From: Luzula sylvatica
Lineage: Eukaryota > Streptophyta > Magnoliopsida > Poales > Juncaceae
Direction of reading: 5' to 3'
Assembly (NCBI GenBank): GCA_946800325.1
Contig: OX326960.1
Span: 33,013,629 to 33,077,628 of the forward strand
Length of the DNA: 64,000 bases
Position 1 is the first letter of the stretch, and each line of letters begins with the position of its first letter. Shown here piece after piece: positions 35,470 to 45,829 of this stretch. A program made the translations under genes and the position numbers. The notes beneath the pieces are model-generated. The model made no database searches, had not been told where the DNA came from, and was given only the letters and a program-made list of their open reading frames with translations.

Positions 35470-37176
35470 ATTTTTTGACGTATAGTATAATTTAGTATTT
35501 TCAAAAGCCCAATTTGGAAGAATGACTAGCCAGTTTTGCAATTTGCAAATATAACTCTGTTGTCGGACGATCTGGCGAAAAAGATTAGCTTACGTCAAAG
35601 AGTCCGACGAAAAAGATTAGAGGTGGATTTTGACTATAATGATGATTTAGCATTGTTAACCATTGTTAGTTCAAACGAAAAACATAATTTCATCTTTTTC
35701 GTCAGAAACTCCGGCATAAGTGCATGGATATATTGTCATCTTTCTCAGGTAGCTGGAATGGGCGAGGAAATGTTATTTTTAAGTTTTTTGAAGTCTTTCG
35801 TCACAAGCTCCGGCGAAAGAGGAAATTTCAGAATTTTTTTTGTTGAAACTTCAATAAATAGCAAAGTTTTAGATTTGTTTAAGAACTATAATTTAGATAT
35901 ATTGTTTGTAAATTTCAGCTATTATTTCTTCGCTCAAAATCATCCACAAAATTACTAGTTTATTTGAAATTTTTATGAGATGTTTTTAATTTGTAAAATT
36001 ATCATTGCATGCGTTGTTTTTCTTTTTGAGTTATATAAACTAGTAAAACATGAAATATCATAATATTTTATATATCCAAACGCAAAATCAAACACATGAT
36101 ATAAAACAAACATAGTACATCCAAACACATAACAAACACACAAGCACAAAACAAAAACAAATGTCTACGAAACGCAAAGACGTGATCAACAACGTCACGT
36201 CCATGCCAATGCCTCCATACCACGACTGCAAGATGCTATCATATGTATGCAAGTCCTCTTGAAGCTGTTCTTCATTGTGGGATACATCGTTGTCTCCCCG
36301 TCGCCGATCATATTCAACAATTGACGATCGTACTCCGTACTGTCGTTTGAGATGACCTTCTTGCAAGTTTGAATTAGTTAAAATTAAAAAATTGAAAAAT
36401 TCAATAACAAAAACAAGAACATACCGCGACGCATATCCTATGCTCTCTGGATCTGTAACGAACATTCATAGGCGCCTCGTGCTCCCCGGAAGTCTATGCA
36501 ATCGCGGACGGTCGTGGATCACATACCACCTCATGTAGGTTGCAAAACTGATCATGTTTTACGATTTAGGTGCGGGGACAGGAATCTCCATAGCTGCATC
36601 ATAGGCCTGGATGTGATCCCCCCACTTTACCGGCCAATTGGCCCCCTAATTGTTGATGATTTTATGCAAGGTCCTCGGCGCATGAACCCGAAAGCGAGAA
36701 TGCGTCCACATGGGAAGAAACATATGACATCCCCATATCCCTTTCTTGCACGGGGTGGTGACATTGCATAGCATACGATACAAGTATGCGAGTACCGCGC
36801 TCCCCCGACTTTATTGTCTCATGGCAGGCATGTCTTCCATTAACATCAAGAACATGAGAGAGACGCAATCACCCGTATTGTCTGTAAGGTGTAAGGTCTG
36901 GCGAAAGAGAGTTAATAAAAAAAAAAACACGTCCATAGGCACACAGTGTCTCCTTGGATCTCATAATGGCAGGCATGCACTCTTTCGCCAATGAGTCTGG
37001 CGAAAGACGTTAACAGTGTTGAACCATCATTAACCGTCAAAATCTACCTCTAAACTCTTTTGCCGGAGTCTCGCCAGACCTTCTGACGAAAGATCTAGAT
37101 TTGCAATTTGCAAAGCTTGCTAGCTATTTTTACAAATTGGGCTTTTGAAAATGATATACCTATATGTCAAAAAAAT
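35470..37176. mobile_element. Inverted-repeat DNA element carrying a PMD fragment
   Basis: Left terminus 35,470-35,515 (ATTTTTTGACGTATAG, then TTTTCAAAAGCCCAATTT); right terminus 37,134-37,176, reverse complemented ATTTTTTTGACATATAG, then TTTTCAAAAGCCCAATTT. The two are ~43-bp inverted repeats. Next to them are many short inverted units TTTCGCCAGA / TCTGGCGAAA. AAAAAATAG lies outside both ends but in A-rich sequence, so the duplication is uncertain. The body contains a decayed plant mobile domain (36,420-36,655, minus). Relatives at 20.1 and 53.3 kb share the ends but not the gene fragment. A Mutator-like or other TIR element is likely. Confidence 0.68.
36420..36655 (-). pseudogene. Plant mobile domain (PMD/MAIN-like) fragment
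   Basis: One minus-strand frame reads NWPVKWGDHIQAYDAAMEIP, (stop), NMISFATYMRWYVIHDRPRL, HRLPGSTRRL, (stop), MFVTDPESIGYASRY. The spacing W...W..H...YD......Y..WY matches the C-terminal part of plant mobile domain proteins (MAIN, MAIN-like, and genes annotated as serine/threonine phosphatase 7 long form homologues). Two internal stops show it is dead. PMD sequences are known as host proteins (MAIN silences transposons) and as passengers or coding parts of TIR transposons and retroelements. Here it lies inside a terminal-inverted-repeat element. Confidence 0.6.
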
Positions 37177-38021
37177 GAAAAAAAATAGCATTTTCACCAC
37201 GAGATCTGGCGTGGTGGTAAAACTTCATTTTCACCGGACTGGCCGGTGAAAATGTTTTTTTGCCGTTAATTTCAGGTCAATAACATTTGCCCGTTTTCGC
37301 CTAAGGGCGAAATGTTTTCTCTGAAGATTCCGCTTCGTCCAGAGGAGACCGCCGTCACCGAGTCCCGAGGCACCCACTCGTGAGTTAACATTTTCGTCAC
37401 TCTAACTGTCGAAAATGGTTGTTTAATATTTCCACAACAGTCCTTTTTATTTTTTCTCCCTTCCCCTTTCTACTTTCTCCTCTTCTCTCTCTCCAGTCTC
37501 TTTTCTTCTTTCTCCCTTCCCCTTTCTACTTTCTCCTCTTCTCTCTCTCTTATCCATCGAAGATTGAAGAAGATTTGAATAAGAAATCATGTTTCTTAAT
37601 ATTCATATTCTAAGTTATTTTGTTAATTTTGAGCTAGATTAAGTTAGTTTAGTATAATTTTAAATTAATTGTTTACATTTGTTAATAATTGCTAATATGG
37701 TTAATAAGTTCGTAAATGTTTGTAATTTTTAAGATTAATTGCTTATGTTTCTCATGTTTCTCTATGTTGATAATTGTAAGTAATAGTTTACAAATTTGTT
37801 AGTAATAACTGTTTAAATTTGTTAGTGATAATGTTAGATATTGTCAAAACATAATAAAGAACTTCAATGATATTATCAAAACATAATAAAGAACCAAAAT
37901 GTCAAGTCCCAAATTCACGCGATCAAAAAACAAGGATAAATTCGAGTACACGTGTTTCAATCCTCCACGCCAAATAATACTACAAAAGCGACAAATATGA
38001 AAACAATAAATATCAAGAAAA
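37177..38021. other. Intergenic, 3' of NAA10
   Basis: 37,195-37,320 has GC-richer fold-back phrases (TTTTCACCGGACTGGCCGGTGAAAA; GCCTAAGGGC). 37,440-37,560 is a CT-rich tract with a ~55-bp tandem duplication (CTTCCCCTTTCTACTTTCTC). From 37,620 it is AT-rich with repeated TTGTTAGTAATAA phrases. No gene. Confidence 0.45.
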
Positions 38022-38830
38022 TCAAGACTCCACCTTTTTCTCGGCGGAGGAAGAACCCTCGTGATCGTGGGAGCAACACCCTCCATGGCCATGATGATGG
38101 TGATTATGCCCGTGCTGGTGCTGAGCTGGCAACGGGGCGGGTTTCCTTCCTTTGAGTTGTTTACGCATGTCATAAGCATCCTCTCCATCTGCATAGTACT
38201 TTGCCTCGATATCATGGATTTTGTATCCTAATGTTGAATTGTATAAATTAAATGCGGCCCTGTTGCTTCTTCTCACGTGGAGGGACACGTATTCGGCCCC
38301 AAATACCTGTGTAGGAGAGGAATTAAGGGTCAATTAATCAATTTTGTGTGAATTTGTAAAATTGAAGATGAATTTGGGCTAGATTGAGTTTGAATTTTGG
38401 TTAAAGATGTAAATAGAATCTCAATTGAGGGACAAATGCAGAAATTGAACTTAAAATAGAGGGTAATTTGATAAGAACATGTGTGATTGATTCAATATGG
38501 AAGATGGGAATAAGAGAATGATCTGACCTCTCCCATGGCGTTCTGAGCGGCGGTCATGAGTTTGGTAGCCAATCCGAGCTTGCGATGAGTCCTTAACACG
38601 GCGAGGGAAGTGATGTGGCCGTGACATGGTTCCGACGGATCCTCCTCCATCTTCGCGAGCACATATCCGACGATCTTGCCGCCGTAATCCTCGGCGACGA
38701 AAAGGAGCTGCGGCCACGAAAGGAGATGGTAGAAATAGTACTTCATCTGGTAATTTTCAGGCAAGCACATCAAATTGCATGCTTGCATCGCCAGTAGATC
38801 TTCTACCTTCGCCTGCCTTATGCACACCAT
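38022..38830 (-). CDS. NAA10: N-alpha-acetyltransferase NAA10 (ARD1), catalytic subunit of NatA
   Basis: Two exons, 38830-38528 and 38306-38022, join at a phase 0 intron to 195 residues, the family's usual length in plants. The protein transfers acetyl from acetyl-CoA to the N-terminal amine of nascent chains after Met removal, working with NAA15 on cytosolic ribosomes. Visible features: [20 protein letters not shown] start, [20 protein letters not shown] substrate-site segment, GNAT acetyl-CoA loop [13 protein letters not shown] (R-x-x-G-x-A), and [20 protein letters not shown]. The C-terminal tail is His-rich with a Cys pair ([20 protein letters not shown]), which could bind metal and is seen in other plant NAA10 proteins. 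Complete and apparently functional. Confidence 0.96.
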
Positions 38831-39009
38831 TGTTGCTGTTCTTCTTCTTCGACGAGTTTTCGAGGGTTAGGGTTTGGTTCGAGTGGACTTGCGAGACGAA
38901 CTAAAGCAATAAAGAAGAGTAAAAATATGGACGCCTTGGACGGCGGTGATTAGATCTTGGAGAATCATATAGAGAGAGATGAACGGTCCAGATGTAATTA
39001 GAGATCTCT

Positions 39010-39612
39010 TCGTTTCTTATTCTGAAATATTCTTTAGTTTTTATGCCCTTTCTTTCTTTTTTTTTCTTTTTTTCCTTTTTTTTTGCTATTTATTTATTTT
39101 ATTTTTATTGTCAAACTAAAAATGATTTTCTTTAGTTCTTATGTCCTTTCTTTCTTTTTTCTTTCGTTTTTTCTTTTATTTTGCTATTTATTTATTTTGC
39201 TTTTATTGTCACACTAAAACTGATTTTCTTTAGTTTTTATGCCCTTTCTTTCTTCTTGCTTTCTTTTTTTCCTTTTTTTTGCTATTTATTTATTTTACTT
39301 TTATTGTCAGACTAAAAATGATTTTTTTTAGTTTTTATGTTCTTTCTTTCTTTTTTCTTTCGTTTTTTCTTTTATTTTGCTATTTATTTATTTTGCTTTT
39401 ATTGTCACACTAAAACTGGTTTTCTTTAGTTTTTATGCCTTTTCTTTCTTTTTGCTTTCTTTTTTTCCTTTTTTTTTGCTATTTATTTATTTTATTTTTA
39501 TAGCCAGACTAAAAATGATTTTCTTTAGTTTTTATGTCCATTCTTTCTTCTTTCTTTCTTTTTTTCCATTTTTTTTGCTATTTATTTATTTTACTTTTAT
39601 TGCCATTAGTTA
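39010..39612. repeat. ~100-bp tandem array in two alternating versions
   Basis: Six head-to-tail units, each with GATTTTCTTTAGTTTTTATG, CTTTCTTTCTT, TTGCTATTTATTTATTTT and an ACTAAAA(A/C)TG end (near 39,118, 39,217, 39,317, 39,416, 39,516). ACTAAAAATG and ACACTAAAACTG versions alternate, so the higher-order period is ~200 bp. Confidence 0.85.
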
Positions 39613-40212
39613 TTGAGGGGGTCTAACATTATGCTTTTCTTTAGTTAGCAATTTAGCATTAGTTATTAGGGAAAATTTCTTGTATGTCCCTCCAAAAACA
39701 CAAAATATCATATTTGTCCTTACAAAATTGATAATATCAAATTTAACCCTCTAAAACTTAATTGATATCAAATTAATACAAAACTAACAAATCTGTTAAA
39801 CTTAACAGAAAACAATACAATTACTATTTTACCCTCTAAACCCAATAACTCCATTAACCCTAAACCCGATAACCTCATAAACCGATAAGCTCAACCTGGC
39901 TGGCTCTTCTTCTTCTTCAAACGAGTAACGATTGACCCCTCTTCTCTTACTCTTCTCCATGACAACTTATATCTCTGTTAGCTGCAGGCCCGTGCCTGTG
40001 TTTTTGGAGGCCTGTGGCAATTATTATCACGAAACCTTAATATTAAAAGAAAAACATTTTTCAATTATGCTGAAAATCTATTTCAAAAAAATACTGAATT
40101 TTTTTTTTAAATTTGCTGAAAACTAATTTGAGTTTGCTCTGATTTTGCTGAAAAGTTCTATAATTTGTTCGAATTACCGCGAAAGAATCGAATCCTGAAT
40201 TTTTCTGAAAAG

Positions 40213-40213
<1 letters not shown>

Positions 40214-40275
<62 letters not shown>
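40214..40275. repeat. (TA)n microsatellite
   Basis: About 30 uninterrupted TA dinucleotides inside the Mutator-like element. Confidence 0.97.
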
Positions 40276-40279
<4 letters not shown>

Positions 40280-40609
40280 GAGAAAGAAAAGCTAACGTAC
40301 TCAATTAAGTAAATTAACAACCGTACTTAAGCATCATAAGCCGTCCGATTTAATCTGATGATACTGAGGATATGTGATGACAGACGGAATAAATATTCCT
40401 TCCGTTTACAATTGTTAGCTTAATTAGGTAACATAGATATATTACTTCAATTTGCAATTGTTTGTTTAATTAGGCAAGTCACTAAGACCTTTATTTTTCA
40501 TGATTGTTTCTCGCTCTCCCTCTACCAGTTCTTTGTCCCTCTCCAAAAATAAGTTTGTAGAAACCTATATTTTTTTCATGGTTTTTTTCTCTCTAAGAAC
40601 CAAAAGTTG

Positions 40610-40700
40610 GACTGAAGACTCGTATCGAATGCACTTCTGCCACTCTTCTGTTTCTCCCAGAAGAAGCTCGACCTTACGACTCTTTTCGAATGCTCTCCAG
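40610..40700 (+). repeat. Single inverted copy related to the 87-bp minisatellite
   Basis: CGTATCGAATGCACTTCTGC, CACTCTTCTGTTTCTCCCAG and AAGAAGCTCGACCTTACGAC match the reverse complement of the array edge at 41,165-41,260. It looks like an unexpanded copy on the opposite side of a palindrome. Confidence 0.75.
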
Positions 40701-41199
40701 CCGCTAATCTCCTTGTACTCATCTTCGATTCTCTCTAGATCAATCTAAGAGTTAGGAGTGCATTATCTGGCGGATTTTGACATGCAATACCGCGACAAGC
40801 TGAGTCTTTTCTCAAATAACTTTTTTGGAAAAGAAAAAGTGGATTTCACACAAAACTACATGTGAAAAATACGAAAAAAAATGATGTGTATTATCAAATT
40901 ATTAAGTAAACAGGGAAGACAACATTGCATGAGTGTAAAATGATATTGATACGAAACGTTTAGCTATGCAACAAGTAAAACATGGCCACGCAAAATATTG
41001 CCTGAAAAATACATTTTTTATATTTGGCGATTACAAGAGTGTAAAATGGTCTCACAAGTAATATACTAGAAAAGATAAATGAATATAAACACAATGAGCG
41101 GTTAGGTTAATTATATTTATGTACTTTTCCAATTATAATTATGATATATAATTTTTCAATGGACGAAGAGGTTGGTGGCAGCATTCGAGAAGAGTCGTA

Positions 41200-41886
41200 A
41201 GGTCGAGCTTCTTCTCGGAGAAACCGAAGAGCGGTACCAAGAGGTCGAGCGGCAGGAGTGCATTCGATGCGAGCCGTTCGTAAAGTCGATCGAGCTTCTT
41301 CTGGGAGAAACCGAAGAGCGGTACCAAGAGGTCGAGCGGCAGTAGTGCATTCGATGCGAGCCATTCGTAAAGTTGATCGAGCTTCTTCTGGGAGAAACCG
41401 AAGAGCGGTACCAAGAGGTCGAGAGGCAGTAGTGCATTCGATGCGAGCCGTTCGTAAAGTTGATCGAGCTTCTTCTGGGAGAAACCGAAGAGCGGTACCA
41501 AGAGGTCGAGCGGCAGTAGTGCATTCGATGCGAGCCGTTCGTAAAGTCGATCGAGCTTCTTCTGGGAGAAACCGAAGAGCGGTACCAAGAGGTCGAGCGG
41601 CAGTAGTGCATTCGATGCGAGCCGTTCGTAAAGTTGATCGAGCTTCTTCTGGGAGAAACCGAAGAGCGGTACCAAGAGGTCGAGCGGCAGTAGTGCATTC
41701 GATGCGAGCCGTTCGTAAAGTCGATCGAGCTTCTTCTGGGAGAAACCGAAGAGCGGTACCAAGAGGTCGAGCGGCAGGAGCGCATTTGATGCGAGCCGTT
41801 CGTAAAGTCGATCGAGTTTCATCTGGGAGAAACCGAAGAACGGTACCAAGAGGTCGAGCGGCAGGAGTGCATTCGATGCGAGCCGT
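41200..41886 (-). repeat. 87-bp minisatellite, ~8 copies, open in four reading frames
   Basis: CCGAAGAGCGGTACCAAGAG starts at 41224, 41311, 41398, 41485, 41572, 41659 and 41746, with a one-base variant at 41833: exact 87-bp steps. Because 87 is 29 codons, every open frame stays open: three minus-strand frames (267, 236 and 209 codons) and one plus-strand frame (222 codons). The minus frame with period TARIECTTAARPLGTALRFL, PEEARSTLR is the longest. Much higher GC than its surroundings. Copies differ at only a few positions (GTAGT/GGAGT, CGATCG/TGATCG), so expansion is recent. I find no known protein. Confidence 0.9.
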
Positions 41887-42099
41887 CAATCGAACTTCTG
41901 GTTCTTGCAAAGAAAAACTACCATGAAAATAATATATGTTTTTGCAAACTTAGTTTAGTCCCACCTAGTTCTATTTCGAATTTTCGGCTAAGTATTGCTT
42001 TATAAATATAAGGCTCATATTAACTATCAAATGCAGGACTCGAGATCTTTTACTAGTCCTGGCGACTGTACTTTTTGGACGAGTCTAAAACATATTATA

Positions 42100-42805
42100 T
42101 CTTATGTATAAAGTTAAGAAATTTCTTGCAATTCTAGGCCTCCACGTCATCAAGGGCCTTTGTGTAAAAAAATATTTTTTTAATTTATATTTTGATCCTT
42201 TTTTTTTACATTTTGGTCCTTTTTAGTTTTAAAATTTACATTTTGGTCTTTTTTATTTATATTTTGGTCCTTTTTAAATTACATTACGGTCCTTTTTTAC
42301 ATTTCGATCCTTTTTTTATTTTACATTTTGGTCCCTTTTTTTTACATTTTGGTCCTTTTTATATTATATTTCGATCATTTTTTACATTTTGATCCTTTTT
42401 CTTATTTTACATTTTGGTCATTTTTTATATTTTGGTCCTTTTTGTTTTAATTTATATTTTGGTCCTTTTTATTTACATTTCGGTCCATTTTTACATTTTT
42501 ATCCTTTTTTCTTATTTTACATTTTTTACATTTGGTCTTTTTTTCCTAGTTTACATACATATTAAAATTTGCGAATATGTCATGATTATATTAATCGATT
42601 TTAGAAGCACCTGAACAAATGTTATTTATACAAATTATACTAGAAAATAATATCCGTGATAGACTAATTTCATGAACCTTATGCATCTATTGACATCATG
42701 ATATTTGCAAATATGTCATGATTAAATTAATTTAGTTCAAACGCATGCGCGTTAATTCGCACACGCGTTAATTTAGTTCAAACGCATGCGCGGGAATAAA
42801 GCTAG
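42100..42805 (+). mobile_element. Non-autonomous Helitron 3, nested in the Mutator-like element
   Basis: Starts A-TC (TCTTATGTATAAAG) and ends GCATGCGCGGGAATAAAG then CTAG (42,802-42,805) before T. One head, one TTTTGGTCC array and the shared 3' domain. The usual CCCGCGCAATTGCGCGGG hairpin is missing: the segment TTCAAACGCATGCGCG is duplicated and joined to the GGG half, so the tail was rebuilt. Confidence 0.8.
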
Positions 42806-43783
42806 TTAGTAAATATTTTTAATATTAAATGTATGTTAAGGGAGTCATTAAATGGAGGCCTATGAGTTTTTGGGAGACCTGTGGCGCGTGCCAACTGGAC
42901 CAATGCCCAGGGCCGGCCCTGGTTAGCTGGTACCTCGAGTGTGCTATTAACATAGGCATCTATCTATTTTAATTTTTGGTTGTTTGGAACTCATAAGTTT
43001 CTAGTTATTCTTGTTTTTTTTCCATGCTAATGTGTTGCCTTGTGCTATTTTTTGTTTGTATTTCTTGGATGTTATGAAATTAAAAGAACAAGAAGAGATG
43101 GGTGAATGGTTGTATTTCACGTATTTTCGATTGTAGAGTGTACTCTTTCAAGCTCGTCAATATGAGTTCAGCAATCGCCGAAGTGCATCAAATTGTTGGA
43201 GAAATCTAATACAATCATAATAGTTGTAACTAGCTGTAATTACTAAATCTAATGATGTGTTCAGATAATACAAGAGTTTAAGATGAGATCTAGCATCATT
43301 ATTTTGTTTACTCTTCTTCACCACTATTTCACCCATTTCACCCATTTTATTGTTATACAAAAAGAGAGCGTAGAAATGGGAAAATCAAAAACTGAGGAAG
43401 GGGAAAGCAAATCAGAAGAGGAGAGAGACAAACAAACTAATCAATATTTTTTACCTATTTGCTTGCCATTTCTCTTCGCGAGGATAAAGACGAGAAGAGC
43501 TAGAGAAAGGGATAATGAAAGAATTGACAAGGAGGGCATTTTAGTCTATTTTATAATCAAGTTCATTAACTTGAGTAAGATTTACTAATTAAACTATAAC
43601 TAAACAGAAAATAAACCGAAAAGTTAACATTTTGGTTAAATTTGATATTTTGAAGTTTTTCATGGATAAATTTGAGTGTTTTTTGTATTTGAGAGGATAA
43701 ATTTGATAATTACATTTTTAGAGGGACATATTTGATATTTCTTGTTTTTTGAGGGACATACTAGAAATTACCCCTAGTTATTA

Positions 43784-44223
43784 ATGATCATCTTTAATAT
43801 TAAGGGGGTCTAACATATTTACCCTTTAAAAATAGTTTCATATTTACTCTTCAAAAATAAAAATGTGATATTTTCCCTCGAACAAGATTTATAAAATAAA
43901 AACATGATAAACTTGACAAATTTAACATCATGCTAACAACTTGGATATTTTCATATTTTGTATGTTACGAAAAGATTTAAAAAAAAATAAAAATATTTAA
44001 AAGTGTAAATACGACATTTCATTTTTCAAAAGATAATATCTCAAAAAAGGTTTTTGAGTCGAACAATACCTACCGATACATCGATTTTACGCAAAATATA
44101 TCTCAAAACACAATTATATACAAAACAACAAATAGACACAAAAAAAGGTCAACATGTAATTAATAGATATTCAAAAACAAAAAAAAGCCATATCACAAAA
44201 ATATTACGACTTCATTTTGGTGG
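43784..44223. other. Intergenic between the Mutator-like element and the JASON-like gene
   Basis: AT-rich. AGGGGGTCTAACAT at 43,804 also occurs at 39,616 on the other side of the element, so flanking sequence itself is locally repeated. Holds the 3' UTR of the JASON-like gene. Confidence 0.45.
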
Positions 44224-45829
44224 TTAAGACGCAGCAGTATCGCTTTCCTCTCCTTCAGAATTTAATTCTAGTAGAACTGGAATCCCCCTATTAAAATTCA
44301 AACATATTTTAAATTACAAATATTGTGAAAGAAAATGAATAAATTAAAAGAGAAAAATGGTAAACACAAATTTAATTTATTATTGCAAGAACCTTTGAGA
44401 CTTCTCTTCTGACAAGGCCTTCTCTAATCTCTCTTCAAATGGTGTCGCGTGATAGCTCACCTTTTGATCCTATTTTACAAAAATCAAAAAATCAAATATC
44501 AAATTGTAAAAAAAAATTGAAAATAAGATGTACCTCTTTATACTTAGTGGTAGAATTTGGAATTCCTTTTCCATCCCAAGTTTTGGGTTTGGGGAGCGGT
44601 ACAGAAATGGATTCGGACTCCTCGCTCCAATGAGCCGCAACGGATCCAATAATGGGTCGATCCGAGTTCGTGCTCAACCCAGAATTCACGTACCGTCTTT
44701 CCTTGCTCGGCGGTTTCAACCAATCAGATAAACTCGGTACCAGTGTTTCAATGTCCGTACCGGTACCGGTATTGGTGTTGATACTGGGTGGAGGAGATTC
44801 GTGTGTTGAAATTGGAGAAATTGGGGTTTGGTTCAAGATGTATTTGTCTATGAAGGGATTGGTTATCGATTCGGAAATAATTGGAGTATTTTCTTCTTTG
44901 GTATTATCAGGAGTTTCTTTTTCCTGTTTAAAACAAATTTGGGTTATGTATGTAATTAGTATATAATACGAGGATTAGAATGCAAATTGGATTTAGTTTT
45001 TATTAAAAAATATTGAAATTTAGGGCAAGAAAAATTCTCAGAAATTGAAGGGGTACCTTAAAAATGACATATTAGATTGAAAGTAAAAATCAATCAAAAA
45101 TGAAAAAGACAATTAAACCTATTCATCTTTTTTTCCCAAAAAAAAATGAATATTATTTGTCAAATAATATATATTTTGTACTGGCCTTATAAAACATTAT
45201 CATAATAATATCAAGGCGTTGAACATACCTCCACAGGTTTATCTTCTCTCTCTGGACTGTCTGGACTGTCTGCGCTGGAGATCTCCAGTGGCTTCTTATC
45301 TTCAATTTTTTCAAGGGAATTTCCGTTCTCTAAGTCTAAGCAAACGAAAGAAGGAAAAAATATTAGCAATGTAGTCTCGTTATGTGCAAATTCAGCCTCG
45401 ATTTTGAACCGAACTGAACCAGAATTGAACCAAAATTGGCTCTGATTGACTTATGTTCTGCAATTAAACACAAATTAGGCAAAGAAATGGAAAATAAAAT
45501 AGAAAAGGAAACGATTCAATACCCCGAGCTAAACATTGTGATACGAATCTAAGTATAAGATAAAAAATAGTTACGAAATTCAGTGTAAATCAAACAATAC
45601 CTTCACGCATAAAAACAGCAGACAATTGGTTCTTTGACACTGACTTTTCCTCATTAATCTATAATTTCATACAAAAAAAAATATGGTTAATAAATCCTTT
45701 AAAAAGAAAAATTAACGAAACATAACAAAAATCAGCTCAATCGAATTCCTCCCTCACCTTGCTTCTAGAATAAACCTCTCCATCATCCCGAGCATTCTTA
45801 ATCCGAAAACAATCAAAAAGGCATCCCAT
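44224..45829 (-). CDS. JASON-like protein
   Basis: Six exons on the minus strand: 45829-45758, 45658-45601, 45335-45229, 44923-44534, 44469-44393 and 44287-44224, all GT-AG, giving 255 residues. The N-terminus MGCLFDCFRIK is a likely myristoylation/palmitoylation signal (Gly2, Cys3). The conserved C-terminal block has DRPIIGSVAAHWSEE, WDGKGIPNSTTKYKEDQKVS, YHATPFEERLEKALSEEKSQ and a final SEGEESDTAAS, the signature of the plant JASON family. Arabidopsis JASON keeps the two spindles apart in male meiosis II and its loss gives unreduced pollen. This protein is much shorter than JASON because the middle is reduced to a Ser/Pro/Thr-rich linker with NTGTGTDIE, so it may be one of the shorter, uncharacterised paralogues. 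Complete; no stop or frameshift. Confidence 0.85.

Larger units (their letters stand above)
39669..43774. mobile_element. Non-autonomous Mutator-like element (MULE), 4.1 kb, with 9-bp target duplication
   Basis: TAGTTATTA stands directly outside both ends (39,660-39,668 and 43,775-43,783), the 9-bp duplication typical of Mutator. The ends are diverged inverted repeats of ~90 bp: left GGGAAAATTTCTTGTATGTC, CCTCCAAAAACACAAAATAT; right reversed GGGGTAATTTCTAGTATGTC, CCTCAAAAAACAAGAAATAT. No transposase is present. Cargo: a (TA)n run, a seed copy and an 87-bp minisatellite (41.2-41.9 kb), a nested Helitron (42,100-42,805) and CT/GA-rich arms. The nested Helitron shows that it inserted after the MULE arrived. 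Confidence 0.82.

Noticed and set aside
35536..35958. 140-codon open frame in the 35.5-kb element
   Set aside because: Built over subterminal repeats of the transposon, with no recognisable protein; the PMD fragment lies on the other strand.
41107..41926. Four long overlapping open frames (209-267 codons) as protein genes
   Set aside because: All are produced by an 87-bp repeat that has no stops; no known domain, no splice signals, and several frames are equally open. Kept as a repeat and as a finding.
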